64,000 bases of DNA from Ascochyta rabiei (taxonomy: Eukaryota; Ascomycota; Dothideomycetes; Pleosporales; Didymellaceae): positions 992,001 through 1,056,000 of the forward strand of contig NC_082411.1 of NCBI RefSeq assembly GCF_004011695.2, given 5' to 3'. Each line of letters opens with the position of its first letter. The stretch's first letter is position 1. Positions 53,419 to 62,440 of the stretch are shown one piece after another. The notes under the pieces were generated by a model. That model did no database searches. It saw nothing but the letters and a program-made list of their open reading frames with translations, and was not told the origin of the DNA. Made by a program: the position numbers and the translations under genes.

Positions 53419-55059
53419 TTACAAGAACTCAATGCCCACGCCAAAGCTCAAGCCCTTCCGCCCCTGCTCTTCCTTGCGCATGACCAGGGGCAGGGAGAAG
53501 TTGACTTCGAACCGAGCCATGGGATGCGCGTACACAAGCCCGACACCAGCCGCTGCACTGGGCAGCTCTTCCTTCAGGTCGCGAAGCGTCTTCTTCAGGC
53601 TCTCTCTGGCGTCGCCGGCGAAGCTTCCGTCCTCGCTCTTGGCGCTTTGGAGGGCGAGAAGGCGGCCGCCGTTGACAAAGGCCTGCAGACGCAGCGGTGT
53701 TTCCTTGCCGACGCGCGGGACGGGGAACAGCAGAGAGGCGCCACCGGCAGCGAAGACGTCACCGCCGACAGCGTCGGGGCCGTCGTGGGGACCCAGGCCA
53801 CCGAGGCGGAAACCGCGCACGCTGTTGGGGCCGCCGAGCTGGAAGCGGTCGTTTATGCGAGAGGCGTGGGGGGCTGGGCTTCCGCGCTGGGCGAGCGGGT
53901 AGAGCAGACCAGCACGCAGACCGGCGGTCAGGGTGATGCCCGTGTTGCCGAAGGGGAGGGCGAGCTGGGAGTCGGCTTCGGTCTTGAAGAAGGATGCGTC
54001 GCCGCCGAGGACAGAGAAGCCAGCGAGCTCAGAGACGGACTTGATCAGATAGCCGCTGGAGGGGAGCAGGGGGTAGTCGCGCCTGTCGATGGACCAGGTG
54101 TGGGAGACGCTGGACTTGAACGAGTCGCCAGCGTCGGCGCGGACGGTGGGCGAGGCATTCTCGGCGAGCGAGGTGACCTGTCGCCAGATGGCCGAGTAGG
54201 CCAGGGTGTGCTCGTGGCCGGCGTGGGAGCGCCAGAAGAGCTTGGAGCTGGCGCCCTTCTGGACGTCCTCGTGGCTCGCCCAGCTCTTCAGGACGGAGCT
54301 CGCGAAGCCGTTGACCTGCAGCTTCAGGTCGGGGCTGCTCAGGACGGGGGTGTCGAAGGCGAGCGAGTAGGCGGAGCGGGTGCGGGTGCCCAGCGAGCCG
54401 TGTGCGTTGAGCGTCTCGGCGCCGCCGAACAGGTTGCGCAGCTCCGCATTGACGTAGGCGTCGGCCTCGGAGGCGCCGGCCTCGGTGCCCGTCTTGATGG
54501 TGTAGTTGCCGCGCTCGTGGGCGGAGATGTACACGTCGACGTCGGTGGGCGACGACGAGGCATTGCTGGCCTCCGGGCGGTCGAGGAAGACGGAGAGCGG
54601 CGGCTTGAAGATGCCGAAGCGGTTCAGCTTGTCCGTGGCGGTGCCGACCGCGCCCAGCGCCTCTTCGAGCGTGTACGGGTCGGCGCGGTTGGCGGTCAGG
54701 ATGGGGTTGACGACGCGCTCGAGGAAGCCGCGGCGCGTGCGGTTGGCGTGCAGGATGCGGACCGACGAGATGGTCACGGGCAGCGACGTGTTGTCCTCGA
54801 CCTGGCCTCGGGTTAGCTGGCGGCCGGGCGAGTGCAATTGGACGAGGGGGGTACCAGCTCGGCCAGGCGCTCCTGCGACTTCTGGTGCTGCGCATGCACG
54901 CGCGAGGTGAGCTCGTCCTGCTGGCGCTGCACCTCGGCCGCGTCCGTCTTGTTCTGGAGCCGGGCGAAGACCTGTGGGCCATGTCAGTCACGGGCGGCGG
55001 CATCGCCATGCCATGCACGGCTTCTTCCCACCTACATCGTCTTCCATTGGCGACGCCAT
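53419..55059 (-). CDS. sam50: Sam50/Tob55, core of the mitochondrial outer-membrane SAM complex
   Basis: Three exons, 55059-55036, 54971-54855, 54801-53419, introns 64 and 53 bp; product 507 aa. It begins MASPMEDDVFARLQNKTDAA, a helical N-terminus, then a POTRA-like region (TISSVRILHANRTRRGFLER, YTLEEALGAVGTATDKLNRF). The C-terminal 350 residues are the Omp85 16-strand beta-barrel with the family motif NSVRGFRLGG near residue 400 and a final strand GLSFGVGIEFL ending in Phe-Leu, like a beta-signal. Sam50 inserts barrel proteins such as Tom40 and porin into the mitochondrial outer membrane. Third-position GC is very high here, which leaves a 430-codon antisense frame open (53524-54816); that is a shadow. 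Divergent from ubc6 across 450 bp. Confidence 0.93.
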
Positions 55060-55240
55060 CAGAGCTGTTGCGGGTTGCAGCTCCACGCCTTGGCGAGAAA
55101 GGCTGAAAGCCAGGTTGGCCCGCCTCCATCATCGCGCACGTGCGCCGGGCCTGGACTCGACTCGACTCCGCACGCTGACGCTCGCCGTCACTCCCACTCC
55201 CTCCACTTGACCCCTTGTAATTCCCCTGCTTGCCCTTTCC

Positions 55241-55280
55241 TTCTAGTCTCCCTTCTAGTCTCCCTTCTAGTCTCCCTTCT
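55241..55280. repeat. 12-bp tandem repeat TTCTAGTCTCCC, 3.3 copies
   Basis: Three perfect units plus four bases, a pyrimidine-rich array in the shared promoter. Confidence 0.92.
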
Positions 55281-55435
55281 CCGCACGCCGCACAAGGCAG
55301 GCACCGCTGGGTTTGGCTCGCTTGTGGCTTCTTTGCATCTCTCGGCCTTTCTGCTTGATACCCTATTTGCCTTTACCATCTGGCCTCGCCCTGACCACAA
55401 CTACGTAAACCGTTTCACTGCACACCACCTCCACG

Positions 55436-55510
55436 CCACACACCACACCACACACCACACCACACCACACCACACACCACACCACACCACACACCACACC
55501 ACACCACACA
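55436..55510. repeat. CACACCACAC-type array before ubc6
   Basis: About 75 bp composed of CACAC and CACCACAC units with no G until CATCATGG. It ends two bases before the start codon. Confidence 0.93.
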
Positions 55511-55512
55511 TC

Positions 55513-56343
55513 ATGGCCACCCCCGCTGCAACCAAACGCCTCACCAAGGAGTACGCCGCCATCGCAAAGTCGCCGCCGCCCTACATCGTCGCCCACCCCT
55601 CCGAGAACAACATCCTCGAGTGGCACTACATCCTCACCGGGCCCCCCGAAACCCCCTACGAAGGCGGCCAGTACTGGGGCACCCTCATGTTCCCGCCCGA
55701 CTACCCCTTCGCCCCGCCCGCTATCCGCATGCACACGCCCTCCGGCCGCTTCCAGCCCAGCACACGCCTGTGCCTCAGCATATCCGACTTCCACCCAAAG
55801 AGCTTCAACCCCGCCTGGGAAGTCAGCACCATCCTCACCGGCCTGCTGAGCTTCATGACAAGCGAGGAGATGACCACGGGAAGCGTGCGCGCCAGTGAGA
55901 ATGAGCGCAAGTTGTTCGCGCACCGCTCTCGCTGGTGGAACAGCACAGGCGGCGGATCCAGGCAGAGCAGCACACCGAGCGCAAACTCGCGCGGCATTGG
56001 AGCTATCAAGGCGGGTGACGGCGGCGCCAAGTTCCGCCTAGAGTGGCCTGAGGTGGACGAGGAGAATCTGAAGTGGATGCAAGAGAAGAACATCGACACT
56101 GCCACGGGTCTGCCACGTCCTGCACACTCAACCGCACAAGCACACTGTCCGCCCGAGGTCGCTGGGCTGCGGCGGAGGCCCAACGGGAGCGCGTCAACGG
56201 TAATACAGGACGCGCAGATTGCGAGGGAGGCTGGCCAGGGATATGTGAGCAGGAACAAGTGGAAGCTCATCTTCGGCGCCATCGTGACCTACATTATGGT
56301 TGCGCGCGTCTTGGGCGATGGGGCTGTTGCTGCATCTGCTTAG
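55513..56343 (+). CDS. ubc6: Ubc6-type ER-anchored ubiquitin-conjugating enzyme (E2)
   Basis: Single exon, 276 aa; the ATG at 55513 gives MATPAATKRLTKEYAAIAKS. The UBC fold spans about 5-150: PPPYIVAHPSENNILEWHYI, GPPETPYEGGQYWGTLMFPP, and the active site with Cys87 in STRLCLSISDFHPKSFNPAW, the same residue number as in yeast Ubc6. Class J features (SDFHPKSFNPAWEVSTILTG, absence of HPN) are clear. A linker of about 90 residues leads to a C-terminal tail anchor (WKLIFGAIVTYIMVARVLG) that puts the enzyme on the cytosolic face of the ER. Ubc6 works with Doa10 and Hrd1 in ER-associated degradation. The larger ORF starting at 54832 simply extends this frame upstream through the promoter and sam50. 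Confidence 0.95.
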   Translation: MATPAATKRLTKEYAAIAKSPPPYIVAHPSENNILEWHYILTGPPETPYEGGQYWGTLMFPPDYPFAPPAIRMHTPSGRFQPSTRLCLSISDFHPKSFNPAWEVSTILTGLLSFMTSEEMTTGSVRASENERKLFAHRSRWWNSTGGGSRQSSTPSANSRGIGAIKAGDGGAKFRLEWPEVDEENLKWMQEKNIDTATGLPRPAHSTAQAHCPPEVAGLRRRPNGSASTVIQDAQIAREAGQGYVSRNKWKLIFGAIVTYIMVARVLGDGAVAASA

Positions 56344-57107
56344 CGCACGTACAACCCTCGACAAGGCACCAGATACGGCGAGGTATAGCATAGTCGCGGC
56401 GTTTTTGGCATCAGGCTCATATTCATGGATTTGGTGTACATGCTTCTTTCACCACAAACACATCTGCTTTACGCGGTACTAGACCGATTGGATAGCAGCT
56501 ATGAGAAATCTACAATCTCCTGACACTGACTCTTTTCTTCTTCTTCAACCAACGCAAGTAAATCACATTCTGTGCACAATCACCTTGGAAGAAGTCAGCG
56601 CGAAGAGAGCCAGCGCGACGAAAAGCGCACTCATTGCCTCTTGTTGATTCTATATCAAATACCCAAACCCGCGCATGCCCACCCCGAGACACTCACTTCA
56701 GTCCCCAAAGCATCCCAGCGTGGCTGGAGATTGGGGGTGACGTTGGGATTGGGATTGGGATTGCGATTAGGATTGGGATTGGGATTGCGATTGGGATTGC
56801 GATTGCGATTGCGATTGCGATTGTAAAGGTAATTGACCGTGGTTGAGACTGCGATGCAGCATGTCATTCTCTATCTGGATTCTGGTCGTAGGCATTTGTA
56901 ATGTTGCTCGGTGGGAGTATGGAGAGAGGTGCTAGTCGTCCGTCTGTGACGCACTGCTGCAACCATGTGACGAAAAGACTCAATGGACTTGCCTTCTGCT
57001 AGGAAAGCGTCAAAGAACTCCCTCGGAAAAGGCAGCATAGAAGAAGCGTTCTTGAAAGCTTCTCTGGAGGCTTTTCTGGAAGCTTTCTTGGAAGCATCCG
57101 AAGCGCT
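56344..57107. other. intergenic region between convergent ubc6 and tfg1, with hexamer array
   Basis: About 760 bp. A GGGATT/GCGATT array is listed separately. At 57030-57100 short direct repeats (GGAAGCTTTCT and variants) keep open frames on both strands but do not join to either gene. Confidence 0.5.
56741..56823. repeat. (GGGATT/GCGATT)n hexamer array
   Basis: About 14 hexamers in two variants, TGGGAT-like on the left and TGCGAT-like on the right, suggesting separate local expansions. It resembles but does not equal the fungal telomere unit TTAGGG. Confidence 0.93.
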
Positions 57108-59012
57108 CTACTGCTTCTTGCTGAGCTTCTCGTTGATGCTCTCTTCGCTCGGCATCTGCGGCAACGGCGTGAGCCACTTGCGCTGGTTGTCGAAGCTGGA
57201 CACGGCCTTGACAATGGAAATAAACACCTTGGAGTTGTCCTTGTCCACGCGGCCCTTGAACATGCCGATGAGCGCTTGGATGCCCATGCCCTGCGGTGGC
57301 AGCGAGTCGTAGATCTCCTTCGCCGAAGGCAGCTTGGGCGCGCTCGATGCAGGCGAGCCGGGCACAGGGCTGCCCGCACGACTAGTGCTTGCAGACGCGG
57401 TGGGCGAGCCGCTGCCGAGCACCACGTTGAGCTTATTCTTCTTCTTCTTCTTGATGCGCGACGACTCGTTGCCAGAGGCCTCGGACATCTCCGAATTAGG
57501 ACGCTTCTTCGACTTGAGCTTGTCGACGGGCTTGTGGTTCCCGGACGGGGTATTCGAGCCCATGGGAGTGTTGGTGCCCTTGCTTGAAGCGCCAGACGGC
57601 GCGTTGCCGGTCTCTGCGGCTTTTGCTTCTGCAGCCTTCTTCTCTTCTTCCTCCTTCGCGCGCTGGCGTTCCGTTTCGCTGTCGGTTTCCGACTCTTCTG
57701 ACATGTCGCTTTCGGCGTAGTCGTAGAGCTTCCCCCGCTTGACGAGTGTTTTTCGAAGACCCTTCTCAAGCTCCTTGGCCATTTCTGCTTCCATTTCCTC
57801 ACGCTCCTCTTCCTCCTGTATCTTCTTCTCGTTGCGATCCCAGAGGGAGGCAGCGAGTTGGTCTCGCTTCAGCTTCTCAGCAGCCTCCTTGACGTCTACT
57901 TCATCGCCCTCGAACAGTCCATTCAGACCCTCTTCGTCATCGGCAAAGTCTTCTTCAAGGTTGAAATCGATATCGTCAGCATCAGCCTCGCGCTTCACGT
58001 AGCCCTCGTCATTGCGCACTGCGCGGATGCGGCCTTCGTCGTCGGCGCCCCCTCCCACTCGCGTGCTCATCTGGTTTCGGCCTCGAAGCTGGTGTGCCTC
58101 CTTCTCTCTTGCCTCAGCGCGCTTCTCGATGTTCCTGAGGAAGCCAGGCACATTTTCCACCTTGAACATGACCTTGTCGGTGTCGTCGCCTGTGGCCTTG
58201 ACCTTGCCCTTGACATTGAACCTGTACCAGCGTTCGATAGGCGCCAGCTGGATGTTGCCTTGCGAGTTCTGCGACAGCATGACGTGCGCCTCGGACAGCT
58301 CGGATTCGTACGTGCCGACCCACGTTTGCTTGTTCTCAAAGTCTTCCAGATGCCAGGGCAGCGTCTCCTCGTACCGCAGCAGCTGGCGCTTCTTGGCTTC
58401 TGGTGTGTCGTCTGGCCGGTACTTCTGCTCGGTCTTTTTCTGGAAAGCCTGGGGTTTCGACTTGCCCGTAGGCGCAATTTTGGCTTGGTTCTCCTCACGA
58501 ATCTTGCGGCGCTCTTCCCTCTGTTGCTCAATGCGTTCGCGCTCCTTGATCTCTTCCATGTCTTCCTTTGTGTCTTCCTCCTCAAAGTGGGAGCCGGCTC
58601 CGCTGGGGGGCGCGCGGGGGTCTCGACGGTGAAGGCGGATGGGCGTAGCAAACTGGTTTGGGTCCTGGACATCGACGTGAGTTTTGTTCTGGAGTCGCAT
58701 AACGTGGTGTCGCAGCTCTTTCAGGTCGCGCCGCGTGACAACGAGAGGGAAGCTGGTTGCGCCTGCCTGCTGGTACTGATAGCGCAGCGCAGCCGGCGAT
58801 GCAGTGTCTTGGGCAGCGGCGGTGGCAGGCTTGTTGGTCTCGTTCATCTGCGCCAGGGAGACCAAAGGGCGCGTTATCTTTGCAAGCGGCCGACGAGGCG
58901 CGCGCAGAGGGCCTTCCTTGGGACGTGGACGCTTCTTCTTCGCAGGCTGCTGTCCATTGGGGGCTGCAGACGGCGGCGCCTGCTGGGGAGGCGCCGTGGG
59001 CAGGTTGTTCAT
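57108..59012 (-). CDS. tfg1: TFIIF large subunit (RAP74/Tfg1)
   Basis: Single exon, 634 aa from the ATG at 59012; an upstream in-frame codon at 59126 is not ATG-supported by composition. N-terminal region is Pro/Ala/Lys-rich. The dimerisation domain with TFIIF-beta includes FPLVVTRRDLKELRHHVMRL and, after an acidic insertion, LPWHLEDFENKQTWVGTYES, APIERWYRFNVKGKVKATGD, VMFKVENVPGFLRNI. The centre is highly charged (DDIDFNLEEDFADDEEGLNG; EEREEMEAEMAKELEKGLRK) and shows MSEESETDSETERQ. The C-terminus has a basic IKKKKKNKLN patch, then LPSAKEIYDSLPPQGMGIQA and VFISIVKAVSSFDNQRKW, the likely winged-helix region. TFIIF stabilises RNA polymerase II in the preinitiation complex and supports start-site selection. 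Divergent from the Cid1-like gene. Confidence 0.93.
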   Translation of the reverse strand: MNNLPTAPPQQAPPSAAPNGQQPAKKKRPRPKEGPLRAPRRPLAKITRPLVSLAQMNETNKPATAAAQDTASPAALRYQYQQAGATSFPLVVTRRDLKELRHHVMRLQNKTHVDVQDPNQFATPIRLHRRDPRAPPSGAGSHFEEEDTKEDMEEIKERERIEQQREERRKIREENQAKIAPTGKSKPQAFQKKTEQKYRPDDTPEAKKRQLLRYEETLPWHLEDFENKQTWVGTYESELSEAHVMLSQNSQGNIQLAPIERWYRFNVKGKVKATGDDTDKVMFKVENVPGFLRNIEKRAEAREKEAHQLRGRNQMSTRVGGGADDEGRIRAVRNDEGYVKREADADDIDFNLEEDFADDEEGLNGLFEGDEVDVKEAAEKLKRDQLAASLWDRNEKKIQEEEEREEMEAEMAKELEKGLRKTLVKRGKLYDYAESDMSEESETDSETERQRAKEEEEKKAAEAKAAETGNAPSGASSKGTNTPMGSNTPSGNHKPVDKLKSKKRPNSEMSEASGNESSRIKKKKKNKLNVVLGSGSPTASASTSRAGSPVPGSPASSAPKLPSAKEIYDSLPPQGMGIQALIGMFKGRVDKDNSKVFISIVKAVSSFDNQRKWLTPLPQMPSEESINEKLSKKQ

Positions 59013-59599
59013 GGCGAACGAGTGTGCTTCTGTGTTAGGACTGTGTGAAAGAATGTCGTGGGCGGCTACTGTGTCGTGTGCCGTGGGAGATGGTGAAGGG
59101 CAGCAGCGTTGGCAGCCCTTGTCCAAGTCTCCAAGACAATGCGTCGAAGCTGGGCTGTGACGTTCCGGCGGCGCGTCTTCGAAAACAGCCTGGCGTTGGC
59201 GGATCTCCGGCTTGGCACGCCAGTGGGCGCTCGCCCCAGACTTTGTCTAGCTTCGATCATGCATTTGTCTGCTTCAATATTGAGGAAACAACGGAAAATT
59301 TTCCAGAAGCTTTGGGTTCCAGCCACTGCTATTCGCATTCCCGATCATCTGGTGCGGTAGCTGATGCTTGCGAACTCCGGAGCAGCAATATCATCCTCGC
59401 TCCCACAATTCGCCGGCCACAGCTCGTCAACATCCCACCTACAGGCTACAGCTTAAGCACGGACTGCACAAGCACATAAGCCCATGCAGGCAACAAGCAC
59501 TCTGCGCAACAAAACCACGGGTACAACATCAGCTCTTGCGACCACCAACAATCATCACGTCACAATAGTTGATCACGCCTTCCAGAAGGCTGCGCTATC
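59013..59599. promoter_or_regulatory. bidirectional promoter region of tfg1 and the Cid1-like gene
   Basis: A 587-bp interval between two divergent start codons. No TATA box was recognised. Short frames overlap on both strands without coherent composition. Confidence 0.5.
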
Positions 59600-61756
59600 A
59601 TGAGTCAAGCTCCAGCCAACACCAGCGGCCTTGAGGACCAGCTGCGTGGCATGATACTCAGCAACGCCACCATTGCAGGTGGTCAGACTAACCACGACAG
59701 CCATCCTGGCCAATATCGAGGGCGAGGCCGGGGCCGTGGAGGTTTTCATCGCGGCTCTGGTCCGAATCCTCGTGGTGGTTTCGCTCACCCCAACAACACC
59801 AGAGGCAATCAAGCATACGGGATGAATGCGGCTTCTCCTGTAACACGCGGTGGGAGGTCTGATGTCAACAATGGCACAGGTCCCCGCTACCAGCAATCGC
59901 ACAACCACGCCTATGCTCAGCCCAGGAACAACGGACCACCGCCAAACATTGCACATGCCAACCAGCAACCAGCAAACAACAGTCAAGCTCAGCCGCCAAG
60001 AGCGCTGCAGCGGCCACAAGGTGGGTTCAATCAGACAGGACAAGTGTCCAGGGGTGGTGGATCTCATCAATACCCTCGTCCTCAATATGCGCAGAATGGG
60101 TACCAGAGCCAGCCAAGAATCGACTCGGCCGCCCAAGTACAGTTCATGGAAGAAGTTGTCAAGCGTGAGCTTCCCAAGGTTGAGATGACTGAGTCTGAAA
60201 TTTCGAAGCACAGCATATTCAGAGAACGCCTAGAGGTCACCATGCGCCAGGCCTTTGCTGGAAGCGGTATTGAAGACATCGCCGATATTTCTCTAGTTGC
60301 CTTTGGCAGTCTCGGTTCAGGTTTTGCTCTGCCCGGCTCTGACATGGATCTTGCCGTAGTCCCGTTATGGAAGAATCCCGCTCAGGCTGACGAGACGGAC
60401 ATCGGTCCGCGGATTCCACGGATTCTCGAAAAGGCGGTGCTAGATGCAAAGATGGGAGGACGTCTGCTCACGCGTACACGTGTGCCGATATTGAAAGTCT
60501 GTGAAAGCCCCACCCCTGTGCTCTTCACTGCTCTCTTGGAGGAGCGCAGGAAGTGGGATGAGCTTTCTGAAGAAGAGAAGTATCCACTAGCAATAGACCC
60601 AACAGTGCCGCCAAAGACCGTTGACGAGATGGAGATGGAGAGAGCCTTGAAGTCTACATATCAGAAACAGGCTGCAAAGCCCACAAGTGAAGGCTCGGTG
60701 GCGGCTGGAACAGTTGCGCCTGCGTTGAATGCGCCTGCGTCGACCGCTCCGGACGAAACGTTGCCGGTCACTCCGCATGCGGTTTCAAACGATGCTTCAA
60801 ATACCCCTTCAACCAACAAGGAACACCAGAACCGGACAGAGAAGCAGTGGCATCGCGAGAAAGTTCTAGGTCCCCTCGACTTCCCGAAGAACGGCGTCGG
60901 CATTCAGTGCGACATCAACTTCGCGAACTCTCTTGGCATTCACAACACACACATGCTACGTTGTTACTCCCTCACCGATGCTAGAGTTCGGCCTATGGTA
61001 TTGTTTGTTAAGTCTTGGGCCAAGCGCCGCAAGATCAATAGCTCTTACTCAGGCACATTGTCGTCCTACGGCTGGGTTTTGATGGTTCTCCACTACCTTG
61101 TGAACGTTGCATCACCTCCGGTTTGCCCCAACCTGCAACACTACTTGCCCCAAGCAACCGACATCAACTCCCTGTCTGACCGATTCAAGGATGCGAAGAA
61201 GATCAGTGGCTATGACGTCCGCTTTTGGCGCAATGAAGAGGAGATTGTTCGAGCGGCACAAGAAGGCCGACTTACACAAAATCGTCAGTCTTTGGCCTCG
61301 CTTTTGTGCAGCTTCTTCCGATACTTTGCATCCCAAGGCGGACACTACGGTCGCCAAGCCAATTTTTACTGGACGTCTGAGGTGCTCTCGCTTCGCACAC
61401 CCGGCGGAATTCTCACCAAGCAGGACAAGGGCTGGGTTAGCGCTACCACCATCGTCACTGCAGAGAAGAAGGTCACAAACCGGTACCTCTTTGCTATTGA
61501 GGATCCCTTTGAGATCGAGCACAACGTAGCAAGGACTGTCACCCATCGCGGCATCGTTACAATCCGCGACGAATTCCGCCGCGCTGGGAGAATTCTAGGC
61601 GCTGTTGGTAGGAGCATGGAACCTGAGGGAGGTCTTTTTGACGAGCTTATTGAAGAGGCACCGGCATCGACTGCAGAGGTCGAGCAACCCCAGCCTGAGA
61701 AGACGGAGCATCTCGGAACCAAGACGACTGATCAAGTCGAGGCTCAAGCATTGTAA
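59600..61756 (+). CDS. Cid1-family non-canonical poly(A)/poly(U) polymerase
   Basis: Single exon, 718 aa. The first about 165 residues are RGG/Asn/Gln-rich (YRGRGRGRGGFHRGSG) and likely RNA binding. The nucleotidyltransferase core begins near 200, with FGSLGSGFALPGSDMDLAVV holding the Gly-Ser and the Asp pair at residues 248 and 250. The third catalytic Asp is in VGIQCDINFANSLGIHNTHM (Asp438). Between VPILKVCESPTP and this segment lies an insertion of about 120 residues, far longer than in S. pombe Cid1. The central domain continues with RPMVLFVKSWAKRRKINSSY and GTLSSYGWVLMVLHYLVNVA, and the PAP-associated motif IEDPFEIEHNVARTV. Such enzymes add U or A tails to RNAs in turnover. Whether it prefers U or A cannot be read here. 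Confidence 0.92.
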   Translation: MSQAPANTSGLEDQLRGMILSNATIAGGQTNHDSHPGQYRGRGRGRGGFHRGSGPNPRGGFAHPNNTRGNQAYGMNAASPVTRGGRSDVNNGTGPRYQQSHNHAYAQPRNNGPPPNIAHANQQPANNSQAQPPRALQRPQGGFNQTGQVSRGGGSHQYPRPQYAQNGYQSQPRIDSAAQVQFMEEVVKRELPKVEMTESEISKHSIFRERLEVTMRQAFAGSGIEDIADISLVAFGSLGSGFALPGSDMDLAVVPLWKNPAQADETDIGPRIPRILEKAVLDAKMGGRLLTRTRVPILKVCESPTPVLFTALLEERRKWDELSEEEKYPLAIDPTVPPKTVDEMEMERALKSTYQKQAAKPTSEGSVAAGTVAPALNAPASTAPDETLPVTPHAVSNDASNTPSTNKEHQNRTEKQWHREKVLGPLDFPKNGVGIQCDINFANSLGIHNTHMLRCYSLTDARVRPMVLFVKSWAKRRKINSSYSGTLSSYGWVLMVLHYLVNVASPPVCPNLQHYLPQATDINSLSDRFKDAKKISGYDVRFWRNEEEIVRAAQEGRLTQNRQSLASLLCSFFRYFASQGGHYGRQANFYWTSEVLSLRTPGGILTKQDKGWVSATTIVTAEKKVTNRYLFAIEDPFEIEHNVARTVTHRGIVTIRDEFRRAGRILGAVGRSMEPEGGLFDELIEEAPASTAEVEQPQPEKTEHLGTKTTDQVEAQAL

Positions 61757-62440
61757 GCCGGTGCTCGAGCATTCAGTATTGATAGCGGAACAGGACTAGA
61801 GCTTCAGCAGGCGCTACCAGACCTATTTTAGGCAAGATGCGCTCATTCTGCATGTCGCACACATGTCCGGTGTCTAACACGCCACTGGTCTGCCTCGCTT
61901 CTTGACCTTCACTGTGTCGTTAGGGGTGACTGAGGCTTCGCACTTGTACAAAACAGTCCACAAGCCTGGTATCAAAGCTACCAGCCATGTTAAATTTACC
62001 AAATCCCTCGAAGGCATGGAATATGCTGCGGATGTATTTGCTTCTAAAATCTGCCATCGCAACTGCCGTAGCCCCCATGTCCGTCTCCATACCCCACAAC
62101 GCTCCCCGCAAGACTAAAATGACATTGTACTGCCGATGGGTGAACGTCGGCTCTTTGCCGACCTATCACAACAGCTGCTGAGGCTGCCTCCCCACATCCC
62201 GCACAGCTGGACCATGCTAGCCACGGCGTACTCCCCGCAAAGCTTGATCCGCGGAGGGATACTGTTCCTAAATGGGCAACACGCCGTTCATTCGGTCATA
62301 GGCGTTGTGAAGAACCGACAGTTTTTGCCTGGCACGCGCAAAAATGGTCGAAGCGTGTCCTTGTGATACACAAAGTACATAGGTCACGATCGGATTGTCT
62401 ATCTGAACCATCTTTCCATCGACTTCTTCTGCAGGCCGTC
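61757..62440. other. intergenic region, no supported gene
   Basis: About 680 bp between two plus-strand genes, expected to hold the 3' end of the Cid1-like gene and the carboxylesterase promoter. No motif stands out. Confidence 0.45.

Larger units (their letters stand above)
55060..55512. promoter_or_regulatory. bidirectional promoter region of sam50 and ubc6
   Basis: A 453-bp interval between two divergent start codons. It contains a 12-bp tandem repeat (55241-55280) and a CACAC-rich array (55436-55510) directly before the ubc6 ATG, so the array is probably in its 5' UTR. Confidence 0.6.

Noticed and set aside
53524..54816. 430-codon plus-strand ORF
   Set aside because: Antisense shadow of sam50 caused by its very high third-position GC; composition is Gly/Ala/Val/Glu-rich without motifs.
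54832..55512. N-terminal extension of the ubc6 frame (full ORF from 54832)
   Set aside because: It runs through sam50 exon/intron sequence and the CACAC array; the real Ubc6 N-terminus starts at the ATG at 55513.
56741..56823. Interstitial telomere-like repeat
   Set aside because: Units are GGGATT and GCGATT, not the TTAGGG unit of most ascomycete telomeres, and the array lies between two housekeeping genes.
56983..57312. 109-codon plus-strand ORF with EAFLKASLEAFLEAF repeats
   Set aside because: It overlaps the 3' end of tfg1 on the other strand and is built of short direct repeats; no start or splice context supports it.
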